From: Primulina eburnea | Taxonomy: Eukaryota > Streptophyta > Magnoliopsida > Lamiales > Gesneriaceae | Assembly: GCF_022965805.1 (NCBI RefSeq) | Contig: NC_133109.1 | Coordinates: 449,001 to 513,000, forward strand | Direction of reading: 5' to 3' | DNA length: 64,000 bases | Shown here: in pieces, positions 46,858 to 57,168 of the stretch | Layout of the letters: each line of letters opens with the position of its first letter | How positions within the stretch are numbered: the first letter of the stretch is position 1 | Notes under the pieces: generated by a model | Seen by the model: only the letters and a program-made list of their open reading frames with translations | The model's database searches: none | Told to the model about the DNA's origin: nothing | Program-made: the position numbers and the translations under genes

Positions 46858-48282
46858 TGAAGGATCGTGCGTGTTAGCTCCTTCGCAGGCATTTCGCACA
46901 CAACAGTCTCCAATGAGCTTCAATAGCTCGTGTTTTAAGAATATTAACACCGATGAATTAAATCGAGTTTGGTTTTAAAACCAAACGGAAGAAACTCGAA
47001 GTAATCCTTCGTGAAGAATACCGATAAATTTAAAAAAACGTTTTAACTTATGTAAACTGACTAACTGAAATAAGACAGATTAGTTTTTGCATTCTTCAGT
47101 TCAGTTACGGTGACAAATGAACTGACGAATACTTCAACTGATAAAAGAGTTTGAAAACAGTAGTTAATCAGTTAAATACACAAGATATGTTTATGGATGT
47201 TCGGAGACTTCAACTGCTCCTACGTCACCCCTTCTATCTCCACGGATAAGATCCACTAAAAGACTTTGATTTATACAACTATTTGTACAAACCCACTCAG
47301 CTAGGACTTATACTTCTGCCTAAACTGAACTCCTAGCTACGACTGAAGGCAGCACCTTCCCGTCAACACTTCTTTAACGTCTATGTGTCAAAGACTACAT
47401 ACACAAGTTTAATGTCTTTGTGCAAGACTGTTTTTAGGTGATTGAGTGTGTTTTTGTGTGTGAGAACTGAACAAGGTTGTTCTCACACACTGAGAGAAAT
47501 ATGCTTCTAATCTAAGCTGATATATCTGTGAAAAGATCCCTCGACTGGGCTGAATGCTTCTCTCAAGCTGATATGACTTTGAAGCGTGCCCTTCTATCTT
47601 TTTCTCTTGAGTTGTCTTGTTTGAATCTTCACTGATCTCTTCCTTATATAGGCGAGAAAACTGATCATACAGTGAGACTCATTTATTGTATACGTTGCAT
47701 TTGAATCGGCTTCTTGGACTTTGTGTCTCGTCTTTTTGACTACCCCTCTGAAGTGTTTTGTCTTTGATGTTCTGATGCAACGTTCACTATTGTCCTTTGA
47801 CTGGACACTGAATTTGTACCTTCTCGCACAGCTGTAGTCCATTTGCTGTAAGCTTGTCTTGATCTGCAACTGAAATGTTCTCAACTGATGCTTCAGTTTG
47901 GTCAGCTTCACTGATCTTCAGTTGAGCTTAGTGAAATCAGTTGACTCGACAGTTGAACTGAATTCACCTTCAGTTGAGCTGGTCAGTTGAGCTCTTCGTC
48001 AGTTGGATACAACATCAGTTGGCCATGCTTTTGGGATCTTCCTGCTGAATTACATATCAACTGGACAATTAACTAAACTGCTTGATAGAATAACCAGTTG
48101 GACTGATTTTGCCTCGGCGATCAGCTGGTTCAATCAGTTGGCATCTCCGATAGCTTCAGTTGTAGCTTCGTAAACTGATTAGTTCAGTTTTAGTTTTCTG
48201 CGCACTAAGGTAAATTATTAGAAATAAGATGATAAGTTTTGTTAACATCAAAATTAAGATTGCGAACTGAGAAGTTCCAACA
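46858..48282 (-). repeat. LTR of a minus-strand retrotransposon (1425 bp)
   Basis: Read on the minus strand it starts TGTTGGAACTTCTCAG and ends CGATCCTTCA, and is followed by the primer site. The half toward 48200 is crowded with CAGTTGA / TCAGTTG motifs in direct repetition (about 47850-48190). Only this LTR and about 100 bp of internal sequence remain. It sits inside the gypsy gag remnant: ATACACAATT occurs at both breakpoints (46752-46761 and 48285-48294). Confidence 0.75.
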
Positions 48283-50636
48283 CCATACACAATTCAGAAC
48301 AGTTCTTGAGATTAGTATAGCAGAATCATCAAGGGTAATCCAATAGTCTGGAGAATCTGCTAATGATTTCATATGTAAGTTCAAGAAATCGAGGAGTAGG
48401 TTCAGATTTTTCCTTCCTGAATCACAATATGTGAACATGGCACAACGAGGACTTGATTTCGATATTAGAGAGAAATTCCAAGGGATGAATTATGATCTTG
48501 CTGCCAAATTGTCAAAGTATGAAGAAGTATTGCGTGAGGAAAGTCATAAAAAATCCACTGTAGGAACTTACTTCCAGGAAGTTGAGGAAATCGCTGTGGA
48601 AAAAGTGACAAATTCTGGATCATGCACGGTCCCATTATTGAAGCGCATGAATGAAGAATTTTTCAGGAAGAATGCTCATCCAGTTCAAATGCCATATATC
48701 TTTGATTCGCCAAAGACAAAATAAATTTTAGATTACTTGGTGAAAGAAAAGTTTATAACTTTTCCCCCCAGATTATAAGCTACTAGCCAGAGAGAAGATA
48801 AAAGAAATGGACTAATGTAACTGTCATAATTCATTCAACCATAATACTAATACTTATCAGGCTTTTAAAAATGTCCTACAAGAAAGAATCAATAAGGGGA
48901 TTCTGAAATTTCTCGAGAAAAAAGAAACAATATTAGTGGATGAAGACCATTTTCCCCCCGATAGCGAACGTGAATGTGAATAACACTGACTTGCGGTTTC
49001 AAATAAACGAAAATAGGAAGATTGTAGTTGAAAACATATTCTTCAGTCGGAGCGTTGTTATAAGGAAATTCTGGGTACCTAGCAAGTTGGTATTTGAGGT
49101 TAATGACAAAAGTGCATAAATTTTCTATGAAGAAAATAAATTACAGTAGAGGGAATGTGCTTTATAGAAGGAGGAATACAAGATATGATGGGAGATTCAT
49201 GGCCAAAAGGTCGGTGAACCAGTACCTTGGAGGAAGCTCGCCTACTAAGGCCATGAATGATGAAAGAAGATATGACCAACACTCATTCCAAAAGGTACTT
49301 CAGAGGTCACCACTCCTGGATAGTCATAAAAAATATGAAAGGAAACCTCGTTTTGTCATTCCTCCTATGACAGCCCATCAATGGGCAATGGAGGCATGTG
49401 GAACATACAAATTTCTAAAGCCTCTTTCTCGAACTTAAAATGAAGGTTGTCAAGGGAAAGGATGCAGAACGTATGATAAAGGTGGATTAGTCATTAAAGG
49501 AGAATAAAAAGTTTGGGAGGAGGGCTACTGAGGATAATGAGGAAGAATATGATGACATGTTATCAGAGGAAGATGGTGACATAATCAGAAAAGCTACAAT
49601 CATGGTGAGGCTCAATTTTGTCTCATTTGAGTGTGTCACAGACTCGTTGATGTTATCGAATGAGTTCGAGCCCAAAATGATGTCTGAATTCGACGTCTCC
49701 ATTAAAAATAAAATTGTTGCATAATCCATTGATATTTTGAAAGATTGCGCTGGAATTCTTGTTGATGAAAAAAAAATAGTGGTTATGAAGAAACCTACTA
49801 GTGAGATAACTAAACATATTAAACAACTTTACATCATGGCACATGTTAATGGAAAGTCGGTGTCTAGAGTATTGATAGATAATGATTCCGCTGTCAATAT
49901 TCTACCTTACATGATTCTTCAGAAGTTGGGGAAGAGTGTGGAAGACTTGATTCCTACAGAAGTCTTTGTGACAGCTTTTACCGAAGAATATACCAAGACT
50001 TTGTGTATCTTGCTAGCATATGTGACCGTAGGGTCTCATCATCTCTATCAGATTTCTTCGTGGTCAACTTCAGTGCTAGCTTCCAGGGTTTAGGGAGTAT
50101 TAAATTCATACCAATAATTGCATGTCATCATCCATGCATCAGTTATTGTTAATGTGGAAAGGAGATGATGTACATGTGGTAAGTAAGAAAACAAGCACAT
50201 ATGGAGAATCCATATAATGCTGTTAAGTTTGGGTAGAGCGCATCATTTATAGCAACATTTAACCGTCGATAAAGTGTCTCGAAGAACATCACGCCAAGGC
50301 CATGAACATGTATAACACTCGAGGACCTAGCAAGACTGTTGCCCCAGTGTCATAAATTGAAGATTACGTAGATGGAAGGTTACAAAACGATTTGAAGAAA
50401 GGCTAGTCAGTTAGTTAGTTGAGCCATGCTGGTATCTCCGAGTTTCTGGTATGATCAAAATGAGCAATTGGTTTTTGAATACTCCAACAAAGCTCAAGAT
50501 ATAAGGGATATCGATTGATCAAAAGAAAAAGAAGCTGAGAGAAATAAACCTTGAAGGAAGAAAGTATACCTCACTGGATAATGCAAAAGGTGTATGTGTT
50601 CTTTTGTAATGCATAAGAGAAGAACATACAAGAGTG

Positions 50637-52398
50637 ATTGGTAGAAATAAGGCTGCTACGGCTCGCCTGATTGGTTTTGTAATCGAACACTATCGTTTTA
50701 ATGAGATCGGCTCCCGTGGATGTAGATCGATTTGATCGAACCACGTAAATCTTGTGTTGCCTTTTTCGTTATGTTCTTTTCTTAATGTTCTTTGAGTGTT
50801 GCTACTGTTTTTCTTATCCAAATTACTGAGGGTGCTACCAAGAAGAGGCACTCTATATTGCATGTTCTTGGGCAGTCGTCTTGATCGATACTTGAGGAGA
50901 GACCAAAGAAACAACAACTGGTATCAGAGCCATGTTCTTAGAAGTGAAACTCACACGGTGATGGATGTGAAAATCGAACTAGATCGATTCGCTGGGAAAG
51001 GGGACTTTGCAATCTGGCGCAGGACAATGCATGCCATATTGGTTCAACATAAGGTTGCCAAGGCTCTCGAGGGAAATAACAAACTCTTATACAGAGATAA
51101 TGGAATTGGCATTCAGTACAATGAAACTTCACTTAAGTGACAAAGTTCTCCGTGAAGTCTCATCAAAGAGGAAAACTACACGTATTTGGGCAAAACTAGA
51201 ATTTCTTTATATGACCAAGTCACTGCAAGATCGAATATATCTTAAAGGAAAGCTATTTGGTTTCAAGATGATCGAGTCAAAGACAATTGGAGAAAATTTG
51301 GATGAGTTTAACAAAATCATCCTGGACTTAGAGAATATTGGGATAGAGATTGAAGAAAAAGATAAGGCTATCTTGGTACTCAACTCTCTGCCCAAATCAT
51401 TCTTGGTATTTGTGGATACCATAAAATATGCCAAAGAATCACTAGTCTTTGAGGAGGTTCAAAAGGCATTGAAGGCAAAAGAATCACAGAGTATGTTGGA
51501 GAAGGACTCGAGAGATATAGGTGATAACCTACATATAAAGGGCAGATAAGATAAGAGGGATATAAGAACAAAGAATATAAGCAGATCTAGGTCAAAGACA
51601 AGAAAATTGAAGTGTTTCTCATGTCTTAAACAAGGGCACTTCAGAAGAGACTGCCCGATCGATATACCCCAAGAGATAAAGCCAAGGATCAAGGTGAAGC
51701 GTCCACTGTCCAAGATGGTTATGAAAGTGCTTAGGTATTATGAGTTTCAGATTTCAAACCTGATCAACATTGGGTTATTGATAGTGGATGCTCTTTTCAT
51801 ATGACACCAAATAAACTCTGGTTCGAAGAGATAGAGGAGATTGATGGTGGAAAAGTCATTCTTGGAAAAAACAAGACCTATATGATAAAAGGGATCGATT
51901 CTATAAGGCTGGTGATGGAAAATGATACTGAAGTAATCCTCAAGGAAATGAGACTAGTTCCAGACTCGAAGAGAAACTTAATCTCCTTAGGTAGCCTTGA
52001 CCTTGCTGGATATACCTTCAAGGCCGAGAGAGGAACAATGACAATTTACAGAGATGCATTAAGTATGATGAAAGGACATAGATCAAATGGACTGTATGTC
52101 CTCTCAGGGAACACATTAGTGGGCTCAGCCAGTCCAGCTGAAGAAAAACAAAACAACTCCAAGATGTGGCATCTCAGAATAGCTCACATAAGTGAGAATG
52201 GTATTCTTGAACTCCATAAACAAGGCTAACTTGGAGATAAGCCACTCAAACAAATGGAATTTTGTGAATACTGCATAAGAGTAAAATCTACAAGGGTTAA
52301 GTTCAATATTGGAAAAAACACATCTCCGGCACTTTTGGATCATGTTCATTTAGATCTCTGGGTTCCGTCAAGAGTATCATCGAATGGCGGAGCAAGGT
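50637..52398 (+). pseudogene. Truncated Ty1/copia element: LTR end, primer site, gag, protease, integrase start
   Basis: The primer site TGGTATCAGAGCCA is at 50919-50932. The preceding 280 bases are probably LTR (start uncertain). Gag begins at 50961 (MDVKIELDRFAGKGDFAIW). It shifts frame near 51060-51110 and continues in the frame ending at 51549 (LREVSSKRKTTRIWAKLE). A good zinc knuckle follows at 51610-51655 (CFSCLKQGHFRRDC). Protease DSG is at about 51781. The pre-integrase LISLGSLDLAGYTF lies near 51985 and the zinc region (MWHLRIAHIS, FCEYCI) at 52160-52290. It stops at the integrase core (GGARYLV), where another repeat begins. No RT or 3' LTR was seen. Confidence 0.85.
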
Positions 52399-52953
52399 AT
52401 TTAGTCCATCCATTAAGACAACATTATCAGAAAATTTTCGGTAAATCTTAATCAGATTATTTTCGTTATCTTTTCTATATTTTATGTATTTGATATATAC
52501 TTACTTTTATATTTTATGTATGTAACACTTCTCTTATTAAGTGTAAACATTATAACACATCAAGAAAATTGAGTATCAAATACGTACATGAAATGTAGTG
52601 AATGTAAATACCAATGATCCAATCTAAATCCATATAAATTCTATGCATTAATGAAGTTTTGTTTGGCCACTTGATTTTCTCCATCCTTAGATGAGTTGGT
52701 TTTCTTTCCTTGATTGTGGTGTCTTTACAAATGAAACCCCACTCGGTTCTCTGATCTCTCCCATACATATGTGGGTATTTGATGTGGCTTGATTTCTTGA
52801 TAATAAATTAAAGAATATTTTTTATTGCATATTATTTATTTTTTTGAAAGCAACATTTATTAATTTTATACCCTGTAAACATTTACAATATTTGGGAAAT
52901 ATAACGAGGGTACAAAATATGTGAATTCAAAAGAAACCCTATGTTGACTGCCC
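52399..52953. repeat. 555-bp dispersed repeat, copy 1
   Basis: This segment is nearly the same as 60079-60615, from ATTTAGTCCATCCATTAAG to GTTGACTGCCC. No inverted termini, poly(A) or target duplication is evident. A minus-strand frame (52550-52768, with GFICKDTTIKERKPTH) is partly kept in both copies but is not recognised. It begins exactly where the copia integrase frame breaks. Confidence 0.8.
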
Positions 52954-53048
52954 TTGGATGCTAGTATGTACGCCACCTGATCTGCATATGGACGACAACG
53001 TTTGATCAATGAGTCTCAACAAAGAAACAAGTACATCCACACGAGAAA

Positions 53049-53510
53049 ATGGATGGGGTTGATAGTGTGTTCGAGCATATTCATCCATTGTCACATCCTC
53101 TTATGGGACAGAAATCTGCAAATCAGCCTTTATTGTTTGGTGAGTTCAGTTTGACACAATTTAGTAGTTATCTTCCGCCTAGATTTGATAACTCTACGAG
53201 AGGGGAGAAAGCGGATGGGTGGATTGAACAAATATTTGTGATTTCTCTGTATGCTATGTCTGCTTGGTTACGATCGACTAGATTCCAACTTTTATGGAAT
53301 TTAATATTGTGGTGGTAGATGATTGAGGCTGGATTGAGAGTCCATGGTCATTCTGTCGATTGAGATGAGTTTCGATCTCGTTTTCTTGATAAGTTGTGAA
53401 AAGAGGAGTGGCCTCATTACAAGTCATTTGCACTTGTAATTGTCCCTCTTTCAACCCTGTAATTGAATATAGTTTAGATCAAAATATTTCTTTACCGCAT
53501 TTTTTTCTTA
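53049..53510 (+). pseudogene. Gag-like fragment (possible Ty3/gypsy)
   Basis: The frame at 53049-53318 has SSYLPPRFDNSTRGEKADGW, which recalls the start of the plant gypsy gag domain (PPxFxG...A..W). Downstream, in another frame near 53360, DEFRSRFLDKL recalls the W..F...F block. It is a short, shifted relic; the call rests on motif resemblance only. Confidence 0.4.
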
Positions 53511-53906
53511 TCAAAAAGTTCATTAATTTTATAGCAGGATGTAAGCAAGTTGAATAGAATAAAAAATAATTATATGCTCATCATAAATATATCAATCATC
53601 AAAAGAACTAGTTTTTTTTTTAAAAAAATATATAAAATAAAATAAAATAAAATCAAACTTTTTTTTTTTTGGAGAGAAGAAACAAGAAAAACTTAGCAAA
53701 GCAAAGGGATTTTCTTCTTTATTTCTAAAGTTGATAATGCATAGGATAAAAAGTTTAGAATTACAAGTAAAACAAATGGATTTTTTTCTTTATTTCCAAG
53801 TTGATAATTCATAGGATAAGAAGTTAAGAATTATTATATAACAAAAGAGGAAGAAGACATAGTAAAAAAGAGAAAAATAATTTCCCCTCTGCCTTAAGCA
53901 TTAAGC
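53511..53906. other. AT-rich spacer
   Basis: Long A and T runs and a short duplicated phrase (AAGTTGATAATGCATAGGATAA and AAGTTGATAATTCATAGG, about 53728-53820). No gene seen. Confidence 0.4.
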
Positions 53907-54266
53907 CACTACAAAAAACAGTTGGATTAGCGACGGTTATAGGATAAACCGTCGTCTACTAAAGTAAGCATGATAAACTGTCATTAAAATTGCGACTGTT
54001 CGAACAACCCGTCGCCATTTTGTGCGACGGGTTTTTCGACTGTCGCCTTTGGCGACGTTTATATTTAAGTTCGTCGTCAGGTTTTTCGGTATGATACAAA
54101 ACCGTCGCAATATTCGACGACAGTTTTTGTAGCCCGTCGCCAATAGCGACGGTTGTGCACAAACCGTCGCCGATCAGATCGGCGACGGGTTTTCAAAAAC
54201 TGTCGCTACTGGCGACAGTTTAACTTAAAACTGTAGCTACTGGTTTTCGACTGTAGCTATGATTCA
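53907..54266 (+). mobile_element. CACTA (En/Spm) transposon left end with subterminal repeats
   Basis: It begins CACTACAAAAAACAG, the standard plant CACTA terminus. About 330 bases of subterminal repeats follow, built from AGCGACGGTT / AACCGTCGC in both orientations (more than ten copies). No matching TAGTG end or transposase is seen nearby, so this is an isolated end. Confidence 0.85.
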
Positions 54267-54491
54267 GGTATATCATTAAAAATTCTTACGTAAATTAGAA
54301 AAATATGACATGAAGCTGTCATACAAAAATTTAATATATCAAAACTAAATTTTAAAAAGTTAATTTACGAAAACAAAAAAATTATACAAGTTATTGGACT
54401 AAGAATATTATTTTTTTCTTAAACAATTTTATTTATTATAGGTAACACAAAATGATGACTATATTATTTTGTTTCTTGTTGTACAATTTAT

Positions 54492-55059
54492 CAAGGTTCT
54501 AAAAGGCGTGAAGCGCCCCGAAGCGCGGATGTCGAGCTCCAAGCTTTTCAAGCTTAAGCGAGATTAGCACAGGCTTAAGCGTGAAAAAGCGTTTTTTATA
54601 TTCAGTATAATTGTAATTATCTCAAACCAATAATTAGATAAAATAATACATAAATATGATAAATTTTATGTCTGATGCATTAATTCTCATATTTATAAAA
54701 TCATAAAATATCAAAATTAAAATCTTAATTTGTTTTTGCAACTAAAACACATTAAAAATGTTAAATATTTGTCAAATCATTATCAGACATGCTTAATCAT
54801 AATTAAATAAAAAATAAACATCTAAATTATAAACCTAATTTATTATTTTAAAATAAAAAAACATACCTTCAAAATAAAAAAATTAATAGATGCGATCATT
54901 TGTAGTTAAGCACGCTTAATCAAACATCTTAATTATGCTTAATTCGGTCAAACTACAGTTTGACCGTTTTTTTCCGCTTTCTCCGAAGCGGGGCGTTTTC
55001 GCCAAGCTTCAAGCTTAAGCGAGCTTAAGCGGAGCTTAAGCGAACTTTTTAGAACACTG
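54492..55059. mobile_element. 568-bp hAT-type MITE with AAGCTTAAGCG subterminal repeats
   Basis: Ends read CAAGGTTCTAAAA and, reversed, CAGTGTTCTAAAAA. A perfect 8-bp duplication CAATTTAT flanks it (54484-54491 and 55060-55067). Both subterminal zones contain AAGCTTAAGCG and GAAGCG units, and the middle is AT-rich. There is no coding sequence. Confidence 0.85.
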
Positions 55060-55568
55060 CAATTTATAATCCAATTGTGAATATAAAAATATATTATTAG
55101 TAAACTACCAAAAGACACCAAACTAGTGTAACAGAGAGCATTTATTTCACATATTTTTTTCATTAAAAAAATATTAAAGAATGTAAACCATAGTTTCTTG
55201 CTCCTAGATAAGCAAACATTTTAAAGAGTGTAAACCATAGTTTCTTGCTCTTAGATGAGATTTCGTTCTAAATTTGAGATATTGATATCAGAAACATTAG
55301 TTAATTATTGGTATTTACAATCCATGATTTTCTATTTTTGGTGGATCATATAAAATATTTATTAACTTTTGAAGATGATTAAGCATGTAGCATGCTTGGC
55401 ATTCCGCATTCCATCATCATGCTTGTAAATAATGATTATTATTATTGTTGAACTACTTATAATTTCACATAATCATGCATGTTTTTTGGTATATATTGTA
55501 ACTCAAGATATATAAATTTTAAGGATTCAGCAGCTATGATCATTTTCATAGTCGTTATTCTACTTGAA

Positions 55569-55750
55569 GAGTGAGTCTCATGTGAGACCATCTCACGGGT
55601 CTTAATCTGTGAGACGGGTCGACCCTACCCATATTCACAATAAAAAGTAATACTCTTAGCATAAAAATTAATACTTTTTCATTGATGACCCAAATAATAG
55701 ATCCGTCTCACAAATATGACCCGTGAGACCGTCTCACACAAGTTTTTGCC
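55569..55750 (+). mobile_element. 182-bp Mutator-like MITE, copy 4, complete
   Basis: It runs GAGTGAGTCTCATGTGAGAC to ACAAGTTTTTGCC and has a perfect 9-bp target duplication CTACTTGAA (55560-55568 and 55751-55759). It is the best-preserved member and defines the family ends. Confidence 0.95.
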
Positions 55751-55970
55751 CTACTTGAATATGTCGATCACACACATCTAGTAATGCTAATGCTATATAT
55801 ATGAAAGAGATCGATACATAGTAGTTTAGGCTATCATATGATTTAAAATACTTGAGTTGAATAGTGATTCACTAAATATAATTTGGAAAAAGGGTAAAAA
55901 CCCGGTCCTAAAATAATAATAAAAACTAAGATATATAAACATTTTCAATAACAAATTATTGTTCAGATCA

Positions 55971-56265
55971 CGGATTAGCAACATTGTAGAATAAACTGTC
56001 GCTATTTTATATTAGCGACGGTTTCAATGAAACTGTTGCTATTTTAGCGACACTTTACATGAAACTGTCGCTAATATTCAGCGACAGCTCATATATACCG
56101 TCGCTCTTAGCGACGGAAAAGCTATTACCGTTGCTAATAGCGACATTTTTACTACCCCGTCGCCGATGAAATCTGCGACGCTATATAAACCGTCGTCTTT
56201 TGCAACGGTTTAACCTTTAACCGTCGCTAATGGCGACGGTTTTGGAATAACCGTCGCTATGATTC
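55971..56265 (+). mobile_element. Second CACTA-type subterminal repeat array
   Basis: Same GCGACGGTTT / AAACCGTCGC repeats and the same orientation as 53907-54266. Both arrays start with GGATTAGC and end with CTATGATTC, but the CACTA terminus itself is missing here. It may be a truncated CACTA end or a related solo fragment. Confidence 0.7.
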
Positions 56266-57168
56266 TATTTATACCGGCATTGCGAGCATTTTCTTCAGCG
56301 ATTTTCGCCTTTCTTCTCTGGTAGTAACGAAACTCTATCAATTTGTTTAGACAATTTTCGGTTTTTTTACTTTGTAGTAACATTTTTTCCATTTAATTTC
56401 GTAGGTTTGCTCGTTGGTGTGATCTTCCCGCGCATATCTTCCCGCACGTCAGGAAGCGTTTTCTTTTAGTTAATTTAATATTTAATTTTTGCGTAGTATT
56501 TTATTTATTAATTTTAGCAATTTTAGCTTAGTAGATTATTAATTTGGTTAATCATGCATGTTTTTTTACTAGATAGATTAAAAACCGTCGTGTGCTAGTT
56601 TTTTTTTTATCGGAAATTATATTTTATTCATTAAACACGTAATCATAAATGTGCAGAGCTTCGCCAGGGACGCCTCTTAAAATTCTTTTCAAATTTTGAA
56701 ATTCCAATCCACAACATAACTAACATATGTTTTATTGTAGTTGTCTCATTAAATCATACAAATAAATTATCTTTAAACCCTAGAAATTTTCTTCATATCT
56801 GCCTGAAAAATGTTCTCAAATTATCTTTATTCTCAAAATTTCATTACACTTTTCATTCAAAATATTTTCACAGAAGATTTCTCCACTAAAAACTTGTTGA
56901 CAATAGATTTTTAGTTTATTCTCTCCATGAAAAATAAAGTCATTTCCTCGGTTTTGAGGCTTCCGGTTTGAGAAAGTTTCTCGGGTTTCTGGGACTGGGT
57001 CGGGTAATTTCCGAAAATGTCATGTTCAAGTATAATTTTTTCTGTGGAGTAGTGTTTTGGATACCCGATGATGTCGCCGTATTCCGTTCTCATTTGCTAC
57101 CCAAAATGCAGGGTTTTTACCAAGGTTTCGAATTTAAAGAATTCGACTCTTTCAACGCACAAAACACG
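56266..57168 (+). other. Spacer and 5' region of the RRP4 gene
   Basis: AT-rich with no clear gene. In-frame ATGs upstream of the RRP4 start (57106 and 56968) would add residues not conserved in the family, so this part is treated as leader and promoter. Confidence 0.45.

Larger units (their letters stand above)
45717..50500 (+). pseudogene. Ty3/gypsy gag-protease remnant, split by another LTR element
   Basis: Decayed gag starts near 45717 (MPPKRTKKHEVIPQ). Near 46505-46560 it has DIPYPRGYHISDFTLYSGKD, then the LTWHDIE block near 46720, typical of plant gypsy gag. The frame is broken at about 46760 and resumes near 48285 (FRTVLEISIAES, then GESANDFICKFKK, and AQRGLDFDIREKFQGM at 48440). A retroviral-type protease block lies at 49830-49935 (HVNGKSVSRVLIDNDSA), with DND where DTG is expected. 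Coding resemblance fades after 50500. Many stops occur; no RT or integrase follows. Confidence 0.7.

Noticed and set aside
56968..57168. Longer RRP4 start at 56968 or 57106
   Set aside because: The extra residues have no counterpart in the family, whose conserved start is MRG-(I/L)-Q at 57169; an alternative start cannot be fully excluded.
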